A DNA stretch of 64,000 bases from assembly GCA_964017125.1 (NCBI GenBank), contig OZ024912.1, positions 83,846,976 to 83,910,975 on the forward strand, in the 5' to 3' direction. The notes below the pieces were generated by a model, which worked only from the letters and a program-made list of their open reading frames with translations, ran no database searches and was not told the origin of the DNA. This document shows, one piece after another, positions 11,686 to 21,800 of the stretch. Origin of the DNA: Flabesymbios commensalis (Eukaryota > Annelida > Polychaeta > Terebellida > Flabelligeridae). A program made the translations under genes and the position numbers. Within the stretch, counting starts at the first letter, position 1. Each line of letters opens with the position of its first letter.

Positions 11686-11954
11686 AGCTCTTAAGTTGTA
11701 GAAATTAAATTTCCACCCACTTGAAGTGTCTCGCTGGTGTGGCACACAATTCCAAGTGAGTAAAAATTATTTAGATATGTAGAATTTGAATTAACACATA
11801 TGCCAAATCTATGGGATTTAACATCGTTTATTACTCCCTTCAAATTTCTTTGTAGTGAGACACAACTTCAAGTGGGTGAACATTACTCATTTTTGTTTTA
11901 ATTTGAGACAAAAATATTTGCAATGTTTTGACCCTTTCAAGCCTGAATTTTCCA

Positions 11955-13042
11955 TTACTTGGCCCTCTGCTTTTCAGTTTGTACACCGCTCCTCTAAGCA
12001 CCATCATTTCAAGTTATGGATTGAGTCATCACTTATACGCCGATGACACACAAATTTACATCTCCTTAACAGGTGACACAGCTACTGAGTCATTAAAATG
12101 CTTCAGAGCTGTATTACCGGGGTATCTGCTTGGATGGCTCAATCCAAACTAAAACTCAATCCTAGCAAGACTGAGTTTCTTCTCATTGGCTCTAAATCGC
12201 AAAGGGAGAAGTTTATTAACCTTTTCCCCCTTGCGGTGTTGGACAATGAGATGAATCCAGCAGATTCCGCAAGGAATTTGGGTGTCCTTTTTGACGGTGT
12301 TGTGAATTTTCGTCAGCACATTTCACAGGTGTCCAGTTCCTGTTTTTATCACATTAGAGATCTTAAACGCATCAGAAAAAGTCTACCTCTAGCTTTAGCA
12401 AAGCAAATTGCAGTGGCACTGGTGACAAGCAAACTGGACTATTGTAACTCTTTATTACACGAAATTCCAGCTAAAGATCTACAGAAATTACAGCGAGTTC
12501 AGAACTGTTTAGCAAGGGTTGTGACAAAGGCTCCTCGTTTTAGTCGCTCTATTCCTCTATTAAAATCATTACATTGGCTTCCAATCAAGTTTAGAATACA
12601 ATTCAAAATATGTACTTTTGTATTTCGTTGTCTCAATGATGGTCGGCCATCTTATTTATCTAGCCTTCTTTTTTCTGCAGACTCCGTAAAACATCAAATA
12701 CAAAAAAAAATACAAAAAACAATACAAATAAACTCAAAGTACCCCGTATCAGAACTAAGTTCGGTGCGCGTCCCTTTTCTGTCCCTGGTCCCACTCTCCG
12801 GAATTTACTGCCTGTACACCTTCGTGTAACTAAAAATATTCCCTCTTTCAGAAAACTGTTAAAAACGCATTTCTTCGATCTGGCTTTTCCGCCTTAGCTC
12901 CTCTGCGTCCCGGCTCCCTGATGACGACCATGCTTATTTCCCTCGACTCTTCTTTGGAATTTGATAAGGATGGATTGCGCTTCTGAGCTCGGCCCTCCGA
13001 GGAGTTAGGCGCTATAGAAGTTTTCATTTCATTCATTCATAA
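11955..13042 (+). mobile_element. 5'-truncated CR1/L2-type LINE with reverse transcriptase
   Basis: Carries the C-terminal half of a non-LTR reverse transcriptase: [15 protein letters not shown], the catalytic YADD in [60 protein letters not shown] and SLHWLPI, ending near PSFRKLLKTHFFDLAF. The reading frame changes at about 12100 and again near 12735, so the copy is dead. The 3' UTR ends GGCGCTATAGAAGTTT followed by a short CATT repeat, typical of CR1/L2-group (Crack or L2-like) elements without poly(A). It is inserted in or next to a MITE at the end of the first segmental-duplication copy; that MITE stops abruptly at 11955. Confidence 0.9.
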
Positions 13043-13559
13043 TCCCCATGACTTTTTTAGCATTTGCCCAATCCAGTGTATAATTATTTTAACCCTTTTA
13101 CCGTCAAAGTATCCAATTAAAATTGTATTGCGGTGGCGAGTATGCAACATTTCAAGTGTGATATAACTACATATATTTGTCAAATTGAAGGCCAAGTTTT
13201 TTTTAAATCATTATTCAGATCTGTTGCATGTTATATTTTCAAAATGTGTTATTCATTTAATCTACTAACTAAAATATTTAATACGATTATTGTCGTAATT
13301 TAAACTTAAAGGGTTGAGATTTTAAAATTCCAGCAAAATCATTTTCCACGATACTTGATCATTTTTGCCACTGTATATTTCGTTTGATACAAAATTTAAG
13401 TAGCTAATTATCAAATACCTATGACATGAAACAACTTTTTGTGTTCTGAGTAATATTTTAATGACTATTTTCTTTACCATGTTTTCATTTAGCTGCTTGG
13501 CAAGATGACGTGTATGGCTTATTAGGTCTAGATTTATTCTTGAGTACCTTCATCCTCTA

Positions 13560-13911
13560 TCTGCTCATGGGTGTGTGTATTCATACAATGTTCACTTGCT
13601 TCACATTTACACACGTTGGTGCATGGCAAATTATTCTACCTACATGTGCACCTTCTGGAGCAGAAACTCACCCCGCAGTTGCATTTGAGTAACTCTATGA
13701 CTGCCTCGGGTGCAACTGGATCCACTGAAAAAATCGACCGATATCGACCATCCTGTTTGACCCAACCTAGCTCACAGGGATCAAAAACGAATGGGTGCAA
13801 AACCTTGTCATGTGCCAGATGTATGCTTGGAGATGTGATCTGCCATGTTCCAGCAGTTGGTGGTACATGTGGATATTTTGACTCGAAGTAAGTTTCTGAT
13901 CTTTTTTCCAT
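13560..13911 (-). pseudogene. Fragment of a tesmin/CXC-like cysteine-rich protein
   Basis: On the minus strand, HVPPTAG, then LGWVKQDGRYRSIFSVDPVA, then ELLKCNCG, FCSRRCTCR and NNLPCTNVCKCE make the C-x-C, x5-C-x3-RC-x-C, x5-7-C-x3-C-x-C spacing. That spacing is seen in a repeated invertebrate gene family with tesmin/CXC-like cysteine clusters behind a PPT...GW...PAP block. One in-frame stop lies between the two cysteine clusters and no intact flanking gene was found, so this is a pseudogene or gene fragment. I recognise the pattern from family knowledge and cannot name the protein or its function. Confidence 0.5.
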
Positions 13912-14387
13912 CTTAGTGTTGCTAGAGACATAGATGCGACGGTTTTAGAGCTGATAACCATACACAGAAGGTGGACACTTCAGTAACACTTTAAAAAGCA
14001 GTCTTCTTACCTACGCCATAAATTCCACCTGTAATATCTGCAGCTGTTATTGAATGAAAACCAGGTAACGCAGATCAAATTTCCGGATCCAGCCTATCAT
14101 ATATTGGTTGGAGCACTACTGTCCGGCGATTTTTACTTGTTCCAGTAACTATTGCTGAGTGTGGCCCTAACTCAGGAAGTCTACGAAGGATTAGCACCCA
14201 CCAATATGTGTCTTGTGTAAAAAATTCAACCACGTTTTCCTTATTTGTTTGTACAATTTCCTAAGCGTCGTGAATCATCATTATGGTGTCAGCACTGTTG
14301 TACCTGTTGATGGCACTCGTCATAATACTTTTGCGGGTAGCAGTGACGACAGGGGTTTTGCACAACGTGATCACCTTCTCAGCCAAG

Positions 14388-14583
14388 ATGATAGTCAGAT
14401 TCTGACGACTAAAGTCGCTCCCCGCACTGTAAGAGTAAAAATATTAATAATGGTCGCAGACCCATAACATAGGCATTCAAATGAATCGGAAAGAGCTAAC
14501 TAGGACATTTATAATGATTTCAAATTGAAAAAAACTTCTTTGGTCTCCATAGTTTTTTTTTTAATTCAGCGCTTTAAGGGTTA
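14388..14583 (-). mobile_element. TTAA-type MITE, family A
   Basis: AGATTCTGACGACTAAAGTC hairpin arm, CATAACATAGGCATTCAAAT body and the end GCGCTTTAAGGGTTAA. Confidence 0.7.
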
Positions 14584-14659
14584 ATCACTTGTATTAGCAG
14601 ATTAAATCGAATATTTGGAGCGAAATGATTGTTCAAACGCACAATAATTGCAATTTCAC

Positions 14660-15215
14660 CAGCTTGAAGTTGTGGGACAAAGGAGGTAAGGTTTCTGGTC
14701 CTGTTGGTTTTATTTGTGACAGTGTCCGTGTAAATAAAGTAATGAACGGATTGCATGAAACTTGTACCGGAGGCGTGTCTCGGGCCAAGGAACAATCCGT
14801 TAATTCATTCTGCGGAGGTTTGCAGTCTCTGATTGACTGTCTGGTGTATTATTAGACATTCTTGCACGATCAACGGTGAGAAATTATATGAATAACCAGA
14901 CACAAGATGATATCTATAATTATAAATAGTTTATTTCAGTTTTATCACATAATCATTTAAGCCATATTAACATTAAAAAATAGTCATACAATAAAATAAA
15001 CAAACCTCGTTAACTTTTATGCGAGGACAAACCTTCTGATGACAAAGTTTGATCACCGCAACGAAAAAATCACAACACTTATATTGGTCCCACAACACAG
15101 GTATTCCCTGGTATTCCTCGATTATGACACAAAATCACGCTAAGGATTTGTGCGCCTCTGAGCTCGGTCCGCTGAGGATATAGGCGCTATAGAAGTTTTA
15201 TTGATTGATTGATTG
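14660..15215 (+). mobile_element. Non-autonomous element with LINE-type 3' tail
   Basis: Paralogue of 8590-9136 within the segmental duplication. The tail GCGCCTCTGAGCTCGG and GGCGCTATAGAAGTTT plus ATTG repeats is at 15148-15215. Confidence 0.65.
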
Positions 15216-15251
15216 TATTCACACAAAACAGAATATAATAAGTAATAATAA

Positions 15252-15361
15252 CCCAGCAAACATAAGACATTATCCCGATGTAGGACTAATGTCGGACCGA
15301 CGTCGTAGACGACGGGCCAATAGTTAGTCCAGCATCGGGCCAATGTCTTATGTTAACTGGG
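15252..15361. mobile_element. Hairpin MITE, family H
   Basis: CCCAGCAAACATAAGACATT to AATGTCTTATGTTAACTGGG. Confidence 0.85.
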
Positions 15362-15379
15362 AGGTCGTCTTGCATCGCT

Positions 15380-15735
15380 TGAGTTGGTCTTCACTATAGA
15401 TAAGACACAAGATGATATCTATAATTACAAAATAGTATATTTCATTTTTATCACACAATCATTAAGGCCATTTTAACATTCAAAAATAGTCATACAATAA
15501 GTTAAACAAACCTAGTTAACTTTTATGTGCGGAAACAAAACTTATGATGACAAAGTTTGATCACCGGAACGAAAAAATCACAACATTTCTATTGGTCCCG
15601 CTACACAGGTATTCCCCAGTATTCCTCGATTATGACACATGATCACGCTAACTTAGGATTTGTGCACCTCTGAGCTCGGTTCGATGATGATATAGGCGCT
15701 ATATGAAGTTTTAATGATTGATTAATTGATTGTAT
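15380..15735 (+). mobile_element. 3' part of the same non-autonomous element
   Basis: Repeats 14880-15215 about 510 bp further on, with the tail GGCGCTAT(AT)GAAGTTT and ATTG-like repeats. Confidence 0.65.
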
Positions 15736-15774
15736 TCACACGAAACAGAATATATTAAGTAATAATTACTCAGC

Positions 15775-16220
15775 AAACATGATGTTGGACTAATGTTCAG
15801 CCGCCCTCGTAGACGGGCGACTAACATTAATCCTAAATCGGGTCAATGCATCATGTGCACTAGGAAGTATGTTACATCGCTTTTGTGTTTGGCAGCAGGC
15901 ACAAGACGTTGAATCAACGTTGGTTTAATGTTGACGTTGACGCAACATTAAATCAACATTGATTCAACATCTTGTATCTGCTGGGAAGGGTTCTGCATAA
16001 CAAAGACAAACTCAAGCGATGTTGATTTAATGTTGGTTCAACGTCGTAGACGGTGGACCAACATTAACTCAACGTTGATTCAACGTCTTGTATCTGCTGG
16101 GAAGGGTTCTGCATTGCAAAGACAAACTCAAGCGATGTTGATTTAATGTTGGTTCAACGTCGTAGACGGTGGACCAACATTAAATCAACGTTGATTCAAC
16201 GTCTTGTGTCTGCTGGGAAC
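15775..16220. mobile_element. Family H hairpin cluster (copy of 9171-9612)
   Basis: A degraded first copy, then repeated units with GATGTTGATTTAATGTTGGT and the 116-bp spacing seen at 9375-9606. Confidence 0.85.
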
Positions 16221-17645
16221 CCTTTCCAACACTTTAAGCATTAAGTACGACTAGAATATATTTCAATCGTTAGATTAGGAGGTTAAATCGCAGTTATTGG
16301 GAATAAAATAAGTACTTCAACATTTTTAAATGTTTGGTCTCAAACCAAACGAGCGAGACATGACTTTAAGTACTACGTCTAAATTCCATGTTGTATAACT
16401 AAACTATTATATATATATATATTCCCATTAACAGTGATTTAACCTGCCGATAAAACACATATATACATGTATTAGTGAATGGTTAGATTTATATTTTTGT
16501 TTTTATAAAGTAGCTGAAATTGAAATGTAAAGCTATAACAGAATACCATTAGTATTAACCCTTCATCTTGAAAGCGCTAAATTAAATAATTTGAATTTTA
16601 ACCGACTGATCCACAACAACAACCACATTTACCGCGATCCACAACTTCAAGTGGGTGAAAATTACTCATATTTGTTTAAATTAAATTTAAATTATTTAAT
16701 TCAGCGCTTTATGGGTCAACATCAAGCAACGTCAAGCTGAAAAATGCGTCCTGTGAGTCCTGTGAAAAGTCGTGTGTCATGCGTATTGCTCATTGATATT
16801 AACACCCAGTAAACTTGCAATCTTGTTGTATCTATATGGTGGTCTGAAGCAGCTTTTCATTTTGATCTATTATACTTCAAAAGCAGTGTACTCATGTATG
16901 TTATGAAGACCAACTTGTCACTGGTGGATCAACTATATTGTTCATAAGCAAAGCCAGAGAAGGTCAAAGGACATTCAAATTCGCTTAATTGATTTTTCCT
17001 AATTAAGGCCCAAAAATTTCCCCTACGTGCCTCTACAAAGGGGCCTGGCAAACATGATGTGGGGTGATGTGAGTGAACATATGTGAGCGACAGGTTATCT
17101 AGTTGATTTCTAGTAATGCTTGGCGTAGCCTTGTCCATTGAAAAAAAATGTAGATGTCTAATTTTCAAACTAAATTATTGCAGCAGTTATAAATCCCCGA
17201 TCACAAATACATTTGAGACATCGAGAATAATTGCCAGGTGATATGAAAAGTAATCTATATTAACATGATTAATGCACAAACTTATATAGTGCAAAGAAAG
17301 CCCCACAAATAAATAATAAATCTATGTGACATTCAATATAATATAAAAAAATAATTGTACTTCAGTTTATATTATTGCACAGCTATATCGTAACTTTGAA
17401 GCTAGTGCCTTCCACTCAATAATAATATCTCAATAGAAACTCGCTAACAATTATACCTCCCAATGAAAAATATACAAATACAAATAAATGGAAAATTACA
17501 CCAGATCTATATAAAATATACTTAAAAAAATACAGTTATCTTGTCGTTTTTATTATTGCACTTGTGAAATATATATTTTGTAGAACTCTCTGTAACCCTT
17601 TGAGATCTCTTGTTGCAGAAAGTGACATATTCTGGGTAAAATTCA

Positions 17646-17881
17646 GTTTGACCCTTGAGCTGCTAGGACTGTATAATTATATATGTTTCTAGCTTTCTAA
17701 TTAAAACTCAAATGAAATGGAGTAGTAGTTGGTCTTAGATGCTCAGTTAAAAAATAAAATATGCATGTTTGCGATAACTATGAACCCTTTTCATTCATTT
17801 GAAGCTGGAATTTGCATCAGCAAATCCAGCTTCAAATGAATGAAAAATAGTCTGGGACAATTCAGCAGCACAAGGGTTAAA
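17646..17881. mobile_element. TTAA-type MITE, family D
   Basis: Ends TTGACCCTTGAGCTGCT and AGCAGCACAAGGGTTAA. The inner hairpin at 17790-17850 is near perfect. Confidence 0.8.
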
Positions 17882-17930
17882 CTTGTCACTCACAACTTTG
17901 GGACATAAAATATTGGGGTTACATTAACCC

Positions 17931-18178
17931 GTAACCCTTTAACCGCCGGTGCCGCATATATTCGGGTTTTCATTTTTTATTAGTACATTAAGTACCACCT
18001 TTAAACATGTTGAAAAAAATAAAATATGACATCAATCAGCAATATTTGAAAACAGTTGACCTCTATTTTGTCAAATCTGAATAATTTTCACTCACTTGAA
18101 GTTGTGGATCGCGTCAGCGAGACACAATTTCAAGTGGGTGAAAACTCAGATTGAATAATTTGGCGGTTAAAGGGTTAA
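17931..18178. mobile_element. TTAA-type MITE, family B
   Basis: Duplicate of 11446-11685 within the segmental duplication, with the same ends and hairpin. Confidence 0.85.
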
Positions 18179-18402
18179 AGCTCTAAGTTGTAGAAATTAA
18201 ATTTCCACCCACTTGAAGTGTCTCGCTGGTGTGGGTGAAAATTACTTAGATATGTAGAATTTGAATCACCACATAAGCCAAATCTATGGGATTTAACATC
18301 GTTTATTACTCCCTTCAAACTTCTTTGTAGTGAGACACAACTTTAAGTGGGTGAACATTACTCATTTTTGTTTAAATTTGGGACAAAAATATTTGCAATG
18401 TT

Positions 18403-18600
18403 TTGACCCTTTCAAGCCTGAATTTTCCATTCCATTGTCATCTTCATCCACTACAAGCCGCGAATTGCTGTCGCAATTCTCGACTTGTAGTGGATGAAGA
18501 TGACTAGAAGTGGAAAAATGGACTGTTATTTTCAAAACAGTTCTATCAAAATTTTCGTTCTAAAACCACTAGGTTTCACGAAATCAATTCTTTCTTCAGG
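18403..18600 (+). mobile_element. TTAA-type MITE, family C (right end unclear)
   Basis: Starts GACCCTTTCAAGCCTGAA with the family hairpin at 18437-18505. The left end is also present at 11932-11955, where the LINE cuts it off. Half of the hairpin recurs at 30018-30092. Confidence 0.75.
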
Positions 18601-18720
18601 GTTGAACACTCATTGCTTTCTCAATAACAGTGATTTGATCAGCTGATAACACAAATTTACAGGGGTTTACATGATGTATTAGTATTGATATGTTGACTTT
18701 CTAGAGTTCTCCTATGAGAA

Positions 18721-18861
18721 TTACACACTGTTGATCTGGAAGTTGTCAAAGTCCGCGAGTCCAAAGCTAGCTGTGCCGTACCCCACAAACCCGTGACCTG
18801 ACGCTGGCAGAGAGACAGAAAACAGCTGAGATGACCCGATGTAACCTGTCACTAGCTCGTT
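18721..18861 (-). CDS. GALC: GALC exon 17: C-terminus and stop
   Basis: 46 codons plus TAA. Begins [20 protein letters not shown] and ends [14 protein letters not shown], matching human [20 protein letters not shown]. The nearest AATAAA on this strand that I see is about 415 bp downstream (18302-18307), inside repeat DNA. Confidence 0.93.
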   Translation of the reverse strand, partial: NELVTGYIGSSQLFSVSLPASGHGFVGYGTASFGLADFDNFQINSV

Positions 18862-21800
18862 CTAAAAAGAAAGAAAACTAGAGAATGTTAGAGGATACAA
18901 TTAGGTAGGATTTAGTAAATTGCAAGCATAATTGGTAAGTCAAATGATGTCTAGATGGAAGTCTGTTACAGATGATAAATCATTTAGTGTATAATACCTT
19001 TTCTATAATGTCTACATTAAATTATTTTACAAATTAAAAGACAGTTGTATATATAATAGCCTTGCACATACGAGCCAGAACGTAAAGAATAAAAGGTTAC
19101 ATATATAAAATTTAGAGAAAGTTAGCAATAATTGAAGGCAGTCAAAGTTAATCGGAAAGGTAAATGTACTATCCTCTTTATTCACCTCACTATGCCTGAG
19201 TCAAGAAAACATTAATGTCAAGACATGATATTGTAATATAAGACTTTACCTTGACTGTCATTTTTAGATGAAACCATACATCATGCTGTAATACAGGACT
19301 GATTACTCCCGCCTTGAATGCAACACCTCCTGTAAAATACAAGTTCAACATTTACTTAACCGTTACTCATTAAAACAATGAAATATTTTTATACGAACCA
19401 AGAGACCGAAGTTTTTTTTCAATCTGAAGTAATCATAAATGTCTTAGTTACATAGCTCTGCCCGCTTCATTTGAATACCTATGTCATTTGAATACCTATG
19501 TTATGGGTCTACGGATATTAGAAATAATTTACTCTTTCAGCGCGGGGATCGACTTTAGACGTCAAATTCTGACGTCTAAAGTCGATCCCAGCACTGAAGG
19601 ACTTAAAGGATCATCACGTCTATAGCGCTTTCACAACTAATCTAGGATATAGTTGTTTTAATCCATGTCATTACACGGGAAGTAAATGTGTGTTTAAACA
19701 TCAGAATTTTCAAATGTTTGAACTCAAATTTAACAAACAAGAGTAGTTTTTTACCAGTTGAAATTGAGGGTCGCATATTTATTATGATGTATGAATGTGA
19801 ATGTACAGCCTAATAGAAACTTTAAGTCATACATACGTTTGACAGAGCATGGTCAGTTTACCTTTGACACTAGTGACAGTGTATGTGTTGTTTAAGTTAA
19901 CAGTGAAGTAGATTCCCTTTGCCTTATCACTGCCACATCCCCCGGATCCTATCTGAGCCGCCACCACCACACCTGTACTGCCGTTAGTGGATGGGATCAA
20001 CACATCAAACTCAATAGAAATGTCAGTCCTGAACAAAATAACAACAACAGAATGATTTATAAGCAACTGAAGTAATCTTTTTTGTGTTTTTTTTAGCGTT
20101 TGTGCAATTAAATTCTAAACATGAAAGACATCCTAAATTTGTACAAATCCAAGTAATTTTCCCTCACTTGAAGATGTGGATCGCGGTAGCGAGACACATC
20201 TTCAAGTGATAGAAAATTTAAATCGATTAGGTCAGTGCTGTGAGGGTTAATCAGAAAATTATGTCTTTTATTATAACTTGATCCAGCGTCGGTTTCTTGT
20301 TAGACCTGTTTATAGGCAACTTTCATCAAGAACCAAAATGTCATAAAAAAATTAGTCAAATTTATATATCAGACTTAGTCATATGATTTATAGGCAACTT
20401 ACATCAGGAAAAAAAATTAGCAAAATTCTATACAACTACGTTTATATAACAAATCAAATCACATAGTAAAGTATGAGGCAGTCACCCATGTATACTTTTC
20501 CACAAGATATTGTAATAAAAGCCATAGGCGTTAATTAGAATACCCTCTGAGACTAAAGGGGGAGTGGATGCTTAGTAGAATATATTGTCAATGGCTACAT
20601 AGTGTACCATTATTGTGAATTTTATTTTCAAATCAGGGGAGAGTGAGTTTATTGGAATATGGGTGTTTATTAGAAAAAATACGGTATCTCCCCTGGCTAC
20701 ATAGTGTACCATTATTGTGTATTTTATTTTCAAATCAGGGGAGAGGGAGTTTATTGGAATATGGATGTTTATTAGAAAAAATACGGTATCTCCCCTGGCT
20801 ACATAGTGTACCATTATTGTGTATTTTATTTTCAAATCAGGGGAGAGGGAGTTTATTGGAATATGGGTGTTTATTAGAAAAAATACGGTATCTCCCCTTG
20901 ATCAACCATGTGAACCATGTGTAGCGTGAGTGGCCAGCTCCTAATATGAACTGATTGGTAAATATCGAAATCACATTTTCATAAGCAGACTAAATATATA
21001 TTCTATCATGTGGTATTATATTGCTTTTTGGGGTAAAGTAACCTCTATAAATGTGTGAGAGGGCGAGTGTAAATATTGAACTAATATAACGTTTTTCTGA
21101 TATTAATGGGATGTAACAGAATCATCAAAAAAATTTCCCCCAATATAAATATATAATCAGAATTCTCCATAAAGATAATAACTTTTAAATTTTAAAAGCA
21201 CAATAATTTTGAAGTCAAAAGGGTGTATTTGCCACTTCAATATTGCAGATACAACCTTTGAATTATATAGGGATGATATAGATTGTAAAATAATGTATCA
21301 GGGTGCAATCTCACCAAATATATCCCCCCTAAATTGATGGGGTATTTTTTAAAGCACCAGTCTCTCACGACATGTTGAACCAATGGCGGTTTACTGTTGG
21401 ACCACCGTCTACGATGCTGGCCCAACAATAAACCATCATTGTTACAACCTCCGATGTTTGCCTATCTCACCTTGTCAAAATTTAAAGAGTCCTAATATTG
21501 AAGAACCAATAATTTTTCCTATGATTATGGGGTATTTAAACCAATAGCGGTTTATTACTGTAGCATAGTCTTTTGACTCTGGTCCAATAATAAACCGCTA
21601 TTGTTTCAACGTCCAGTGTTTTCTCACCAGTTATAGTTGCCGCCTATGTTGATGGGGTATTTGTTAAAGCACCAGTCCGTCGGTTGTCTCTGCACCACCT
21701 GCCTGTTTACCATCCCGTGAGACGCATCACCAGATGCTCGGATCTCCCACACCCCAACCTGACCACCGAAATCATGCGCTTCTTGAAACTCCTTATAATC

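Larger units (their letters stand above)
8463..11955 (+). repeat. Segmental duplication, copy 1
   Basis: The block runs in the same order as 14580-18425: a GGAGG-type dispersed element, a LINE-like tail, a hairpin-MITE cluster, the TTAA-type MITEs, unique-looking DNA and the start of a CCCTTTCAAGCC MITE. Many point and indel differences show it is old. Copy 1 ends where the LINE begins. Confidence 0.85.
14580..18425 (+). repeat. Segmental duplication, copy 2
   Basis: Second copy of 8463-11955, about 6.1-6.6 kb downstream. It has an extra internal repeat of the LINE-like tail region (15380-15735) and a further hairpin MITE. It abuts the 3' end of GALC. Confidence 0.85.

Noticed and set aside
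20572-20924. Frames in both directions with a repeated 34-residue unit
   Set aside because: The three tandem 102-bp units (34 codons) explain them fully.
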